Origin: Pseudomonadota bacterium
GTDB lineage: Bacteria > Pseudomonadota > Alphaproteobacteria > Kiloniellales > JACOMY01
Assembly (NCBI GenBank): GCA_029781795.1
Contig: JAKOWB010000408.1
Location: 1 to 64,000, forward strand
Length of the DNA: 64,000 nucleotides
Reading direction: 5' to 3'
Shown here piece after piece: positions 37,508 to 45,633 of the stretch. The notes below the pieces were generated by a model. It had not been told where the DNA came from. It did no database searches and saw nothing but the letters and a program-made list of their open reading frames with translations. Within the stretch, counting starts at the first letter, position 1; each line of letters opens with the position of its first letter. Both the position numbers and the translations under genes were made by a program.

Positions 37508-38707
37508 TTGCGCGTCCTGCTGACCAACATCCATCTCGCCGAGCGCGCCGGCACCGAGATCAACATTCGCGACTGGTCGCTGGGCCTGCTCCGCCGCGGC
37601 CGCGTGCCGATCGTCTATTCGCCGAGGCTCGGCGAAGTCGCGGCCGAGATCGCCGCCGCCGGCGTGCCGGTCATCGACAGCCTGGCACGCCTGCGCCAGC
37701 CGCCCGACGTGATCCACGGCTGCCACCACCCGACGGTGATGGCCGCGCTGAATGCCTTTCCCGGCGTGCCGGCCCTGGTCTGGTATCAGGATTTCACGCA
37801 CTGGGCGGACGCCCCGCTGCGCCATCCCCGCGCCGTCCTGCACGTCGCCATCGATGCCACGCTGCGCGGCCGCCTGCTGGACGGCGACGGCTTCGATCCG
37901 GCTTGCGTGCGGCAGGTCCTGAACGCCGTCGACCTGGAGCGCTTCGAGCCGCGCCCGCCGCTGCCGGCGCGGCCGGCCCGCGCGCTCGCCTACTGCAAGA
38001 AGCCCGATCACCTGGCAGCGCTGCGCCAGGCCTGCGCCGCGCGCGGCCTGTCGCTGGACGAAATCGGCGTCGGCGGCGGCAAGCCGATCGCCCGCCCCGA
38101 GGAACTGCTCGGCATCTACGACCTGGTCTTCGCCTCGGGGCGCTGCGCCATGGAGGCCTTGGCCGCCGGCTGCGCGGTGGTCTGCTGCGACGCCCGCGGC
38201 TTCGCCGGCCCGGTGACGCCCAAGAGCTACGAGCGCTGGCGGCCGCTGAACTTCGGCCGCCGCTGCCTGCTCGGCCCGGTGACCCTGTCGGCGGCGCTGG
38301 CCGCCATCGATGCCTATGACGCGGCGCTGGCCACCGCCGCGGCCGAGCGCTTCCGCCAGGAGGGCAGCCTGGACGCACAGCTCGACCGCATCGAGGAGCT
38401 CTATGACGAGGCGAGGTCCAGGCTGGCGGCGGCGCCGGCCGATGCCGAGGCGGAACGCGCCGCGGTGACCCGCTACCTCGAGGCCTGGTCGCCGCGCACC
38501 GGCGGCGGCTGGCCCTGGATGGACGAGCGCGTGGCCTTCGAGGCGCACGTCGCCGCGCTGCTCGAACAGGCGGACAAGCTGCCCGCGCTGCGCGAGGAGG
38601 CCGGCCAACTGCGCCAGCAGCTCAAGCAGAAGACGGACCGCCTCGAGGAGCTGAGGGCCGAGCTGGCCCGCTTGCGCGGCCAGGGCCTGCGGAGCCCGGC
38701 GGACTAG
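37508..38707 (+). CDS. Glycosyltransferase-like protein with C-terminal coiled coil
   Basis: A 399-residue protein that looks like a GT-B fold: an N-terminal strand and glycine-poor loop (RVLLTNIHLAERAGTEINIRDWS), a mid-domain linker (NAVDLERFEPR), and a C-terminal donor-type domain with SGRCAMEALAAGCAVVCCDARG, as in GT4-like enzymes. The last ~75 residues form a heptad-rich coiled coil (EEAGQLRQQLKQKTDRLEEL). The TTG at 37508 is chosen because GAGG lies 6 nt upstream and the product starts on the first strand; ATG 37448 is the alternative. Acceptor and donor are unknown. Confidence 0.65.
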   Translation: MRVLLTNIHLAERAGTEINIRDWSLGLLRRGRVPIVYSPRLGEVAAEIAAAGVPVIDSLARLRQPPDVIHGCHHPTVMAALNAFPGVPALVWYQDFTHWADAPLRHPRAVLHVAIDATLRGRLLDGDGFDPACVRQVLNAVDLERFEPRPPLPARPARALAYCKKPDHLAALRQACAARGLSLDEIGVGGGKPIARPEELLGIYDLVFASGRCAMEALAAGCAVVCCDARGFAGPVTPKSYERWRPLNFGRRCLLGPVTLSAALAAIDAYDAALATAAAERFRQEGSLDAQLDRIEELYDEARSRLAAAPADAEAERAAVTRYLEAWSPRTGGGWPWMDERVAFEAHVAALLEQADKLPALREEAGQLRQQLKQKTDRLEELRAELARLRGQGLRSPAD

Positions 38708-38871
38708 AGCGGATAGCCCAGCGCGGCCGGCGGCGACCAAGCGCGGCGCTCGGCCAGCAGGCCGTAGAGCCCGGTCCCGGCCGGAATCGCCAGGTGCGGA
38801 TGGCTGCCGAACCTGCAGGCGAGCGGCGCGGTGCCCGAGCGCCCCAAGCCGACGATGAAGGGACGGGCGTC
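38704..38871 (-). pseudogene. Sulfotransferase N-terminal fragment (gene remnant)
   Basis: Between the glycosyltransferase-like gene and the channel gene, the minus strand reads 55 codons to a TAG: RPFIVGLGRSGTAPLACRF, then SHPHLAIPAGTGLYGLL. This is the 5'-phosphosulfate loop and following segment of sulfotransferase-family proteins (typically FIVG-x-GRSGTTLLR, then DxHPxLAIPxET). No start codon precedes it in frame; it begins at the channel's stop codon and is cut off after about 50 residues, while the family has 250-350. It is therefore a truncated remnant rather than a gene. Confidence 0.5.
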
Positions 38872-39691
38872 ATCCCCGCGGCGTCCGCAGCAGGTCCTTC
38901 AGTTCCGCCACCTCGGCGCGCAGCGCGGCCATGCCGGCCGCCAGGTCGTCCTGTCGTGCCTTGTCGTCGGCCAACTCCTGCGCGCGGTCCGCGTCGTGCT
39001 TCTCCTGCATGGCGTTGACGATGATGGCGATGAAGAGGTTGAGCACCGCGAAGGTGGTGACCAGGATGAAGAGCACGAAGAAGATCCAGGCCTGCGGGTG
39101 CACTGCCATCACCGGCCGCACGATTTCGGCCGACCAGCCTTCCAGGGTCATGACCTGGAACAGCGTGTAGGCGCTGTCGCCCAGCGTGCCGAAGAGCTCT
39201 GGAAAGGCGTCGCCGTAGAGCTTCGTCGACATGACCGCGGCGACGTAGAAGATCAGCGCCAGCAGGGCGACGATGGAGCCCATGCCGGGGATCGCCTTCA
39301 GCAGCGCCTCGACCACCCCGCGCATCGAGGGCACCAGCGAGATGAGGCGCAGCACGCGGAGCACGCGCAGCGCCCGCAGGACCTGCAGCGGTCCGCTGGC
39401 AGGCAACAGTGCGATGCCGACGACGATGAAGTCGAAGACGTTCCAGGGGTCGCGCCAGAAGCGCCAGCCGTAGGCGGCGATCTTGGCCAGAAGCTCGGCG
39501 ACGAAGATGCCGAGCAGGACGTGGTCAAGCGCGCGCAGCAGGCCGCCCCCGGCCGCCATCGCCAGGGCCGAGGTCTCGAGCCCCAGGGTCAGGGCGTTCA
39601 GCACGATGAGCGCGGTGATGGTGCGCTGCACGGCCGGCCGCTCGACCAGGTGGCCGAGGCGGCGGCGCAGCGTGGCGATGTCGGCAGGCAT
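38870..39691 (-). CDS. Bacterial voltage-gated cation channel (NaChBac/BacNav superfamily)
   Basis: A 273-residue single-domain (one-quarter) channel that would tetramerise in the inner membrane. S4 carries four arginines every third residue (R106, R109, R112, R115). The pore has the selectivity filter TLEGW at 182-186, followed by S6 (FFVLFILVTTFAVLNLFIAIIVNAM) and a C-terminal coiled coil. Most sodium-selective members have TLESW; Gly at the fourth filter position is reported for the calcium-selective CavMr of Meiothermus, so ion preference here is open. GGAG precedes the ATG at 39691. Confidence 0.92.
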   Translation of the reverse strand: MPADIATLRRRLGHLVERPAVQRTITALIVLNALTLGLETSALAMAAGGGLLRALDHVLLGIFVAELLAKIAAYGWRFWRDPWNVFDFIVVGIALLPASGPLQVLRALRVLRVLRLISLVPSMRGVVEALLKAIPGMGSIVALLALIFYVAAVMSTKLYGDAFPELFGTLGDSAYTLFQVMTLEGWSAEIVRPVMAVHPQAWIFFVLFILVTTFAVLNLFIAIIVNAMQEKHDADRAQELADDKARQDDLAAGMAALRAEVAELKDLLRTPRG

Positions 39692-39817
39692 GGGGGCTCC
39701 GGCGAAGCGTCTGGCCACGTTAGATGGCCGGCCCCTGGGAGACGGTCAAGCAGGTGACGCGACGCCGCCCGGCGGACTAGCCTCCTTGAGGGGTGGGACC
39801 AAGCGAGGGGTGGCCCG

Positions 39818-41095
39818 GTGAGCGAAAGCACGACGCTGAATCCCGGCCGCCGCGGCCTGATCGCCTGGGCGCTCTACGACTGGGCCAACTCGGCCTTTCC
39901 CACCGTGGTCATCACCTTCGTCTTCGCGACCTACTTCAGCGTCGGCGTGGTGGGGGACGAGGAGCGCGGCCAGTCGCTCTGGGGCCTGGCCATGTCGATC
40001 TCCGGCATCGCCGTCGCCATCCTGGCGCCGATCGTCGGCGCGGTGGCCGACCACGCCGGGCGGCGCAAGCCCTGGCTGCTGCTCTTCACCCTGCTTTGCC
40101 TCGTGGCCGGCGCCGGCCTCTGGTTCGTCAAGGCCGACCCGGCCTACATCGTCCTGGGCATGGTGCTGGCCGGCCTCGCCAACCTCGCCTTCGAGTTCGG
40201 CACGGTCTTCTACAACGCCATGCTGCCGGACCTGGCGCCGCCGCGGCTCTATGGCCGCCTGTCGGGCTGGGCCTGGGGCCTGGGCTATGCCGGCGGCCTC
40301 GGCTGCCTGGCCGTCGCCTATGTCTTCGTCAAGGCCGACCCGGCGCCCTTCGGCCTCGACAAGGCGCTGGCCGAGCCGGTGCGCGCCATCGGCCCGCTGG
40401 TCGCGCTCTGGTACCTGGCCTTCGCCTGGCCGCTGTTCCTCTGGACGCCGGACCGCCCGGCGGTGCGCATCGGCGCCGGCCAGGCGCTGCGGCAGGGCCT
40501 GGCGCAGCTCGGCCGCACCTTGAGGGACCTGCGCCACAACGGCACGGTGCTTCGTTTCCTGCTCTCGCGCCTGTTCTACACCGACGGGCTCAATACGCTC
40601 TTCGCCTTCGGCGGCATCTACGCCGCCGGCTCCTTCGGCATGAGCCTGGACGAGATCCTGCTGTTCGGCATCCTGCTGAACGTCACCGCCGGCCTTGGCG
40701 CCGTGGTCTTCGGCTGGGTCGACGACCGCATCGGCGCCAAGCCGACGATTCTCATCTCGCTGGTGGCGCTGCTGGCGCTCAGCAGCGCCATCCTGCTGGT
40801 CGAGGGCAAGCTCTGGTTCTACGTCCTGGGCAGCGCCATCGGCGTCTTCATCGGGCCGGCGCAATCGGCCAGCCGCTCGCTGATGGCGCACCTGGCGCCG
40901 CCGGAGCAGCGCACCGAGATGTTCGGGCTTTTCGCGCTGACCGGGAAGGTCACGGCCTTCCTCGGCCCGGCGCTGGTCGCGGTGCTGACCGCCGCGTCGG
41001 GCAGCCAGCGCGTCGGCATGGCCGCGATCCTGCTGCTCTTCCTGCTCGGCCTGCTGATCCTCTGGCCGCTGAAGGCGCCGCCCCGCCGGAGCTGA
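39818..41095 (+). CDS. MFS transporter, Atg22/UMF1-like permease
   Basis: A 425-residue, 12-segment permease. The N-terminus (LIAWALYDWANSAFPTVVITFVFATYF) is the hallmark of the Atg22/UMF1 branch of the MFS, and the loop motif VADHAGRRKPWLL is the MFS A-like motif. In yeast Atg22 exports vacuolar amino acids; bacterial substrates are unknown. Start is the GTG at 39818. It is divergent from the channel gene and convergent with the universal stress protein. Confidence 0.87.
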   Translation: MSESTTLNPGRRGLIAWALYDWANSAFPTVVITFVFATYFSVGVVGDEERGQSLWGLAMSISGIAVAILAPIVGAVADHAGRRKPWLLLFTLLCLVAGAGLWFVKADPAYIVLGMVLAGLANLAFEFGTVFYNAMLPDLAPPRLYGRLSGWAWGLGYAGGLGCLAVAYVFVKADPAPFGLDKALAEPVRAIGPLVALWYLAFAWPLFLWTPDRPAVRIGAGQALRQGLAQLGRTLRDLRHNGTVLRFLLSRLFYTDGLNTLFAFGGIYAAGSFGMSLDEILLFGILLNVTAGLGAVVFGWVDDRIGAKPTILISLVALLALSSAILLVEGKLWFYVLGSAIGVFIGPAQSASRSLMAHLAPPEQRTEMFGLFALTGKVTAFLGPALVAVLTAASGSQRVGMAAILLLFLLGLLILWPLKAPPRRS

Positions 41096-41108
41096 GACGG
41101 CGCCCAGA

Positions 41109-41150
41109 GCCGAGGATCAGGGGCCAAGGATCAGGGGCGAAGCATCAGGC
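41109..41150. repeat. Short tandem repeat between MFS and Usp stops
   Basis: Three imperfect 14-bp units built on gccgaggatcaggg, gccaaggatcaggg and gcgaagcatcaggc fill the gap between two convergent stop codons. On the minus strand they supply two further in-frame-looking TGA triplets after the Usp stop. Function unknown, possibly slippage. Confidence 0.5.
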
Positions 41151-41942
41151 GCTGAGCAGCACCGGCACCGGCGAGGAGCCGACGATCTTCTCGGTCGCGC
41201 GGCCGAAGCCCAGCAGGCTGCCCATCGAGCTGCCGAAGGCGCCCATGACCAGCAGGTCGGCGCCGGCGGCCTTGGCCTCGGCCAGCAGGGCGCGGCCCCA
41301 GCCGCGCGCGGTCAGGCCGTGTCCGCCGTAGCCGCGGAAGGCCACGGTCTTGATGCCGTGCGCCTGCAGGTAGCGCTGCAGGTCCTGGTCGTCCGGCGTG
41401 CCCTTGCGCTGCAGGATCGTGACCTGCACCGCCTTCTGCAGATAGGGCAGGGCGGCGCGCAGCGCGCGGCCGGCCTGGGGCGTGCCGTTCCAGGCGATGG
41501 CGATGTGCTTGATGCTCTCGGGCACCGTGTTCGGCGGGTTCACCAGGATCGGCGTGTGCGAACCCCAGAGGGCGGTGGAGAAGGCAACGGCATCCGGCCC
41601 TTCGGCCTCGGACACGCGCTCCAGCACCACGAGGTCGTGATAGGGGCTGATCTTCTGGATCGCCTCGGCGGCGCTGGCGTCGATTTCGACCATGCGGGCG
41701 TCAGTCGACTGGCCGCAGACCGCGGCATAGGCGTCGCGGGCGCGCTTCAGCGTTTCCTGCGCGTAGGCCGAGTTGTCGATCGCCGCGACCGCGATTTCGT
41801 AGGCGCCGGCCGGCAGCACCTCGGCCGCCTTGGTGTGCACCACGGTCAGGCGGCCACCCGCCGCCTGCGCCAGCTTCATCGCGCACTTCAGCGACGCGGC
41901 ATCGTTCTCCGAGCCATCGATCAGCACTGCCAGACTCTGCAT
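41145..41942 (-). CDS. Universal stress protein with two Usp domains
   Basis: A 265-residue tandem Usp protein. Domain 1 runs from LAVLIDGSEND to about residue 140; domain 2 starts at HIAIAWNGTPQAGRAL and contains the ATP-binding-type MGAFGSSMGSLLGFGRATEKIV. Such proteins are induced by starvation, oxidative stress or energy limitation. It lies alone, with a 48-bp convergent gap to the MFS gene. Confidence 0.88.
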   Translation of the reverse strand: MQSLAVLIDGSENDAASLKCAMKLAQAAGGRLTVVHTKAAEVLPAGAYEIAVAAIDNSAYAQETLKRARDAYAAVCGQSTDARMVEIDASAAEAIQKISPYHDLVVLERVSEAEGPDAVAFSTALWGSHTPILVNPPNTVPESIKHIAIAWNGTPQAGRALRAALPYLQKAVQVTILQRKGTPDDQDLQRYLQAHGIKTVAFRGYGGHGLTARGWGRALLAEAKAAGADLLVMGAFGSSMGSLLGFGRATEKIVGSSPVPVLLSA

Positions 41943-42080
41943 GGAACCGCCCCCTTATCCCGATATTCAAACTTGCCCGAGGAAGTATCACAGGGCGGCC
42001 CGGTGCGTCACCCGACGGGACCGGCGCCGCGCCATGCGCAAAGCGAAGGCAAGTCCGCGCCTTTCGTCAAGAAAAGGCAA

Positions 42081-42115
42081 GAAAAAGGGGGCCGCAGCGT
42101 TCCGCTGCGGCCCCC
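42081..42115 (-). terminator. Strong intrinsic terminator of the 42164-42394 gene
   Basis: Perfect 13-bp stem GGGGGCCGCAGCG/CGCTGCGGCCCCC (42087-42099 and 42103-42115) with a 3-nt loop, followed on the minus strand by TTTTTC. It lies about 50 bp past the small gene's stop. Confidence 0.88.
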
Positions 42116-42163
42116 AGTCGCGGCGAGGACCCCGGGGGAGGAGAAGGACTCGCGACGGCAGGA

Positions 42164-42394
42164 TCAGTGGCTGTGGTGCAGCGACAGGCGGACGCTGCGG
42201 CCGGGCCAGCTCACGACCCTATGCCAGGCCTGGCGCAGCGCCTGCCTGCCGGCCTCGGCCCGCACCCGGCGCGCCTCGCGCTCGCCGAGGGCGATGGCGG
42301 CGCCGAGATCGCGCTCGGCAAGCTGCTGCAGGGCGGTCACGTCCAGCGCCTGGTACGGCAGGGTCTGGCTGGTCAGGGCGGTGATGGCACGCAT
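42164..42394 (-). CDS. Small basic protein, unrecognised (DUF1127-like in style)
   Basis: A 76-residue protein with a near-perfect AAGGAG ribosome binding site 8 nt before its ATG and its own strong terminator, so it is very likely expressed from a single-gene transcript. It contains an alanine/leucine/glutamate-rich helix (ALQQLAERDLGAAIALGEREARRVRAEA) and a basic, His-ending tail (WHRVVSWPGRSVRLSLHHSH). Size and setting recall the short Arg-rich DUF1127 proteins of alphaproteobacteria, but the RELxxMSDRELxDIG core is absent, so I do not assign it. Confidence 0.7.
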   Translation of the reverse strand: MRAITALTSQTLPYQALDVTALQQLAERDLGAAIALGEREARRVRAEAGRQALRQAWHRVVSWPGRSVRLSLHHSH

Positions 42395-42478
42395 GGCCGT
42401 ATCTCCTTGGTCAGAGGGGCGGGAAGACGTCTCCCGCCCACGCCAAGAAGCTAAGTCTTGACATTGAGCTTGATAATC

Positions 42479-42491
42479 TGAGGAATTCTCA
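42479..42491. promoter_or_regulatory. Candidate LysR-type box (T-N11-A)
   Basis: TGAG-GAATT-CTCA is a T-N11-A inverted repeat 38 bp upstream of the LysR gene at 42530, in a short AT-rich gap that also contains a TTGACA hexamer (42458-42463). It could serve autoregulation and control of the divergent small gene at 42164-42394. Confidence 0.45.
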
Positions 42492-42529
42492 TACATTCCG
42501 TGCCGACTGGGCATAAGTGAGGGTCTGTC

Positions 42530-43438
42530 ATGGATTCTTTGAATGCGATGGAGGTCTTCGTCCGCGTCGTGCAGTCGGGCAGCTTCTCGGAGGCCGCGCG
42601 CGCGCTGAACCTGACACCCTCGGCGGTTTCCAAGCAGGTGAGCCGCCTGGAAGACCGCCTGGGCGCGCGCCTGATCAACCGCACCACGCGGCGCCTGGGC
42701 CTCACCGAAGAGGGCCAGGCCTTCTTCGAGCGCGCGCAGCGCATCCTGGCCGACGTGACCGAGGCCGAGCAGGCGGTGACGCAGCTGCACGGCGCACCGC
42801 GCGGCACGCTGAAGCTAAACGCGCCGGTGGTCTTCGGACGCATGCACATCGCACCGCTGCTGCCGGGCTTCATCGCGCAGTATCCGGAGATGCGCGTCGA
42901 CTTCACGGTGAACGACCGCTACGTCGACCTGCTCGAGGAAGGCCTCGACCTCGTCATCCGCATCGGCGAGCTGAAGGACTCCAGCCTCATCGCGCGGCGC
43001 CTCGCCGCCAACCGGCGCCTGCTGGTGGCGACCGAGGGCTACCTCGCCAAGCACGGCGCGCCGGAGAAGCCCAGCGACCTCTTGAAGCACAACTGCCTCG
43101 TCTATCTCTATCGACAGCAGCGCAACAGCTGGCAGTTCGACGGCCCCGAGGGGCCGGAGACCGTGGAGGTGCGCGGCAACCTGGAGGCCAACAATGCCGA
43201 GGTGATCCTGGAGCTGACGCGCGCCGGCCACGGTATCGCGCTGATGCCGACCTGGCTGGTCGGCGAGTGCCTGCGCAAGGGGTTCCTCAAGCAGGTCATG
43301 CCGGGCTACCAGGCCTCGGACTCGCAGATCTACGCGGTCTACCCGCCGGGACGCCACCTCTCGCCCAAGGTGCGCTCCTTCGTCGACTACCTGGTGCAGC
43401 ACTTCAAGACCGACCCGCTGTGGCGCGAGATGCAGTAG
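42530..43438 (+). CDS. LysR-family transcriptional regulator
   Basis: A 302-residue regulator. The N-terminal winged helix-turn-helix is canonical (NAMEVFVRVVQSGSFSEAAR, then LTPSAVSKQVSRLEDRLG and LINRTTRRLGLTEEGQAF), followed by the two-lobed effector domain. The sequence style is that of the CrgA/DmlR subgroup that often controls a divergent oxidoreductase or transporter; here the divergent neighbour is only the small protein at 42164. Its 3' end overlaps the GNAT gene by 19 bp. Confidence 0.93.
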   Translation: MDSLNAMEVFVRVVQSGSFSEAARALNLTPSAVSKQVSRLEDRLGARLINRTTRRLGLTEEGQAFFERAQRILADVTEAEQAVTQLHGAPRGTLKLNAPVVFGRMHIAPLLPGFIAQYPEMRVDFTVNDRYVDLLEEGLDLVIRIGELKDSSLIARRLAANRRLLVATEGYLAKHGAPEKPSDLLKHNCLVYLYRQQRNSWQFDGPEGPETVEVRGNLEANNAEVILELTRAGHGIALMPTWLVGECLRKGFLKQVMPGYQASDSQIYAVYPPGRHLSPKVRSFVDYLVQHFKTDPLWREMQ

Positions 43439-43941
43439 CCGCCTTCCGCCTGGAGACGCCGCGCCTCGTCCTGCGCCACCTGACGCGGCGCGACCTCGCG
43501 GCGCACCTGGCGACGCGCGCCGACCCGCTGACCCGCCGCTACCAGGGCTTCCCCCGCCGCTATGGCGCGCTGGAGGCTCTGGCCTTCTTCGCCTGGATGC
43601 AGGCCCGCGACCCGGCGGCCGGCGGCTGGTTCAATCTCTGCATCGCCGAGCGGGCCGAGGATCGCCATGCCGGCGACGTGGCGCTGAACGCGTCAGGGAG
43701 CGAGGCGATGCTCGGCGTCACGCTGGAACGGCGTGCCCAGGGCCGCGGCTACGCGACCGAGGCGCTGACCGCGCTGCTGGACTGGCTCAAGGGACGCGGC
43801 ATCGCCGTCGTCCGGGCGGAGATCGACGCGCGCAACCAGCGCTCGATCGCGCTCTTCGAGCAGCGCCTCGGCTTCGCCTTCCAGGACAGCTACCTGGATG
43901 GCGCGGTCATGGTGAATCGCTACGCCCGGCCGGCCGGCTGA
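43420..43941 (+). CDS. GNAT-family N-acetyltransferase (RimJ-like)
   Basis: A 173-residue acetyltransferase in the plus-one frame relative to the LysR gene. It opens with FRLETPRLVLRHLTRRDLAAH, the RimJ/RimL-type first strand, and has the acetyl-CoA loop around LERRAQGRGYATEALTALL and the closing LFEQRLGFAFQDS. The likely start is the GTG at 43420, inside the LysR 3' end; no ATG is available, and no clear ribosome binding site is seen, so coupling to LysR translation is possible. Its end overlaps the convergent LysR gene by 35 bp. Substrate unknown. Confidence 0.75.
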   Translation: MARDAVAAFRLETPRLVLRHLTRRDLAAHLATRADPLTRRYQGFPRRYGALEALAFFAWMQARDPAAGGWFNLCIAERAEDRHAGDVALNASGSEAMLGVTLERRAQGRGYATEALTALLDWLKGRGIAVVRAEIDARNQRSIALFEQRLGFAFQDSYLDGAVMVNRYARPAG

Positions 43942-44809
43942 GGGCCTCCACCAGCCGCCGCGCGGGCAGCGGCAGCGCGGCGAGGCTGCGCAGGCAGAGG
44001 CAGAGCCGCCGCTCGGCGAAAGCATCGGTCAGGCGCAGCACCGCGAAGTCGCGCCCGCCGCCGCAGCGCTCCGCCGCCAGCGCCGGCAGGATCGCCAGGC
44101 CGACGCCCGCCGCCACCAGCGTGCAGAGCGCGGCAAAGCCGTCGAGCCGCACGCGCAGGCGCAGGCTGCCGCCCAGGCGCTCGGCCTCGCCCTGCAGGTG
44201 CGCCTGCAGCGCCGAGCCGGCGCCGAGGCCGACGAAGTCCTCGCCCAGCACCTCGGCCAGCGCGGCCTGGCGCCGCCGCGCCAGGCGGTGGCCGCGCGGC
44301 ACCGCCAGCACCAGGCGGTCGAGCGCGAAGGGCAGGCTCTCCAGGTCGCGCAGGCCGGCGTGGTCCGAGAGCACGCCGACCTCGGCCCGTCCGGCGGCGA
44401 TGGCGCCGGGGATGACGTGGCTCGGCGCCTCGGCGACCTCCAGGTCGATGCCGGGATTGGCGCGCAGCCAGGGCGCCAGCGCCGCCGGCAGGTGTTCCTT
44501 CGCCGCCGTGTTGCAGAGCAGGCGCACGTGGCCGCGCAGGCCGCGCGCATGCTCGGCCAGCTCGCCGCGCAGCCGCTCCACCTGCTGCAGCACCAGGTGC
44601 GCCTGGTGCGCCAGCGCGTCGCCCGCGGCGGTCGGCGTGACCCCGCGCCGGCCGCGCCGCAGCAGCGGCTGGCCGAGTTCCTGCTCCAGACCGCGCACGC
44701 GCTCGCTGGCGGCGGGCAGCGAGAGATGCGCGGCAGCGGCGCCGGCGGTCAGGCTGCCGGCCTCCGCCACCTTGAGGAAGAGATCGAGGTCGACCAGGTC
44801 GAAGCGCAT
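43907..44809 (-). CDS. LysR-family transcriptional regulator
   Basis: A 300-residue regulator with an N-terminal helix-turn-helix (DLDLFLKVAEAGSLTAGAAAAHLSLPAASERVRGLEQELG read in short) and an effector domain containing GVGLAILPALA. It is divergent from the TauE/SafE exporter gene with an 88-bp gap holding a perfect inverted repeat, the classical layout for a LysR regulator and its target. Confidence 0.9.
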   Translation of the reverse strand: MRFDLVDLDLFLKVAEAGSLTAGAAAAHLSLPAASERVRGLEQELGQPLLRRGRRGVTPTAAGDALAHQAHLVLQQVERLRGELAEHARGLRGHVRLLCNTAAKEHLPAALAPWLRANPGIDLEVAEAPSHVIPGAIAAGRAEVGVLSDHAGLRDLESLPFALDRLVLAVPRGHRLARRRQAALAEVLGEDFVGLGAGSALQAHLQGEAERLGGSLRLRVRLDGFAALCTLVAAGVGLAILPALAAERCGGGRDFAVLRLTDAFAERRLCLCLRSLAALPLPARRLVEALSRPAGRSDSP

Positions 44810-44821
44810 CGCGGGCTCTCC

Positions 44822-44844
44822 AGCCTTCGGGAGAGCCGAAGGCT
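44822..44844. promoter_or_regulatory. Candidate LysR operator between regulator and TauE/SafE gene
   Basis: AGCCTTCGG-gagag-CCGAAGGCT is a 9-bp perfect inverted repeat with a 5-bp spacer, containing a T-N11-A core, in the divergent gap. An overlapping GGCTCTCC/GGAGAGCC repeat (44814-44837) shares it. Confidence 0.55.
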
Positions 44845-44897
44845 AGCATCGGGCCTTCCGGCTTGTCGCGGCGCGCGGCGAGGCGCAGGGAAGGGGC

Positions 44898-45626
44898 ATG
44901 AGCCTCGACGCCGCCACGCTGCTGCCACTCGCCGCCGTCTTCCTGCTGGCCGGCCTGGTCAAGGGCGTGGCCGGCCTCGGCCTGCCCACCGTCGCGGTGG
45001 CGCTGCTCAGCCTCTGGCGCCCGCCGGCCGAGGCGGCGGCGCTGCTGCTGCTGCCCTCGCTGGTCACCAACCTGTGGCAGGCACTGGCCGGCGGCGCGCT
45101 GGGGCCGCTGCTGCGGCGCCTCTCGCCGGCGCTGGCGGCGCTGGCGCTGGGGGCCTGGATCGGCCGTGGCTGGCTGGCCGGCGGCCTCGCCACCTGGCCG
45201 CTGGGCCTGGCGTTGCTGGCCTACGCCGCCCTCGGCCTCGCAGCGCCTGCCTTCGCCCTGACGGAAGCCTGGGGCCGGCGTCTCGCCCTCCCCGTCGGCC
45301 TCGCCACCGGCCTCACCACCGCCGCGACCGGCGTCTTCGTGCTGCCGCTGGTGCCCTGGCTGCAGGCCTTGAGGCTGGAGCGCGCGGCCTTCGTGCAGGC
45401 CCTCGGCCTCGGCTTCAGCGTCGCGACGGTCGCATTGGGTGGCGCCCTGCTGAGCCAGGACGCGCTGTCATCGCCGCTGCTCGGGCTCTCGGCCCTGGCG
45501 CTGCTGCCGGCGCTGGCCGGCATGGCGCTGGGACAGGCACTGGGCCGCCGCCTCTCCCCCACGCTCTTCCGCCGCTGCTTCTTCCTGGTCCTGGCCGGAC
45601 TGGGACTGCACCTGCTGCTGCGCTGA
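44898..45626 (+). CDS. TauE/SafE (TSUP) family sulfite/organic anion exporter
   Basis: A 242-residue membrane protein with seven to eight hydrophobic segments in two repeats. The N-terminal LLAGLVKGVAGLGLPTVAVALLSL and the mid GLATGLTTAATGVFVLPLVPWLQAL carry the family's paired G-rich motifs. Members export sulfite, sulfoacetate or other anions. Control by the divergent LysR protein is likely from layout. Confidence 0.87.
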   Translation: MSLDAATLLPLAAVFLLAGLVKGVAGLGLPTVAVALLSLWRPPAEAAALLLLPSLVTNLWQALAGGALGPLLRRLSPALAALALGAWIGRGWLAGGLATWPLGLALLAYAALGLAAPAFALTEAWGRRLALPVGLATGLTTAATGVFVLPLVPWLQALRLERAAFVQALGLGFSVATVALGGALLSQDALSSPLLGLSALALLPALAGMALGQALGRRLSPTLFRRCFFLVLAGLGLHLLLR

Positions 45627-45633
45627 CGAGCCC

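Noticed and set aside
42458-42486. TTGACA hexamer as a full promoter for the LysR gene
   Set aside because: No acceptable -10 hexamer lies 16-18 bp downstream; kept only as context for the candidate LysR box.
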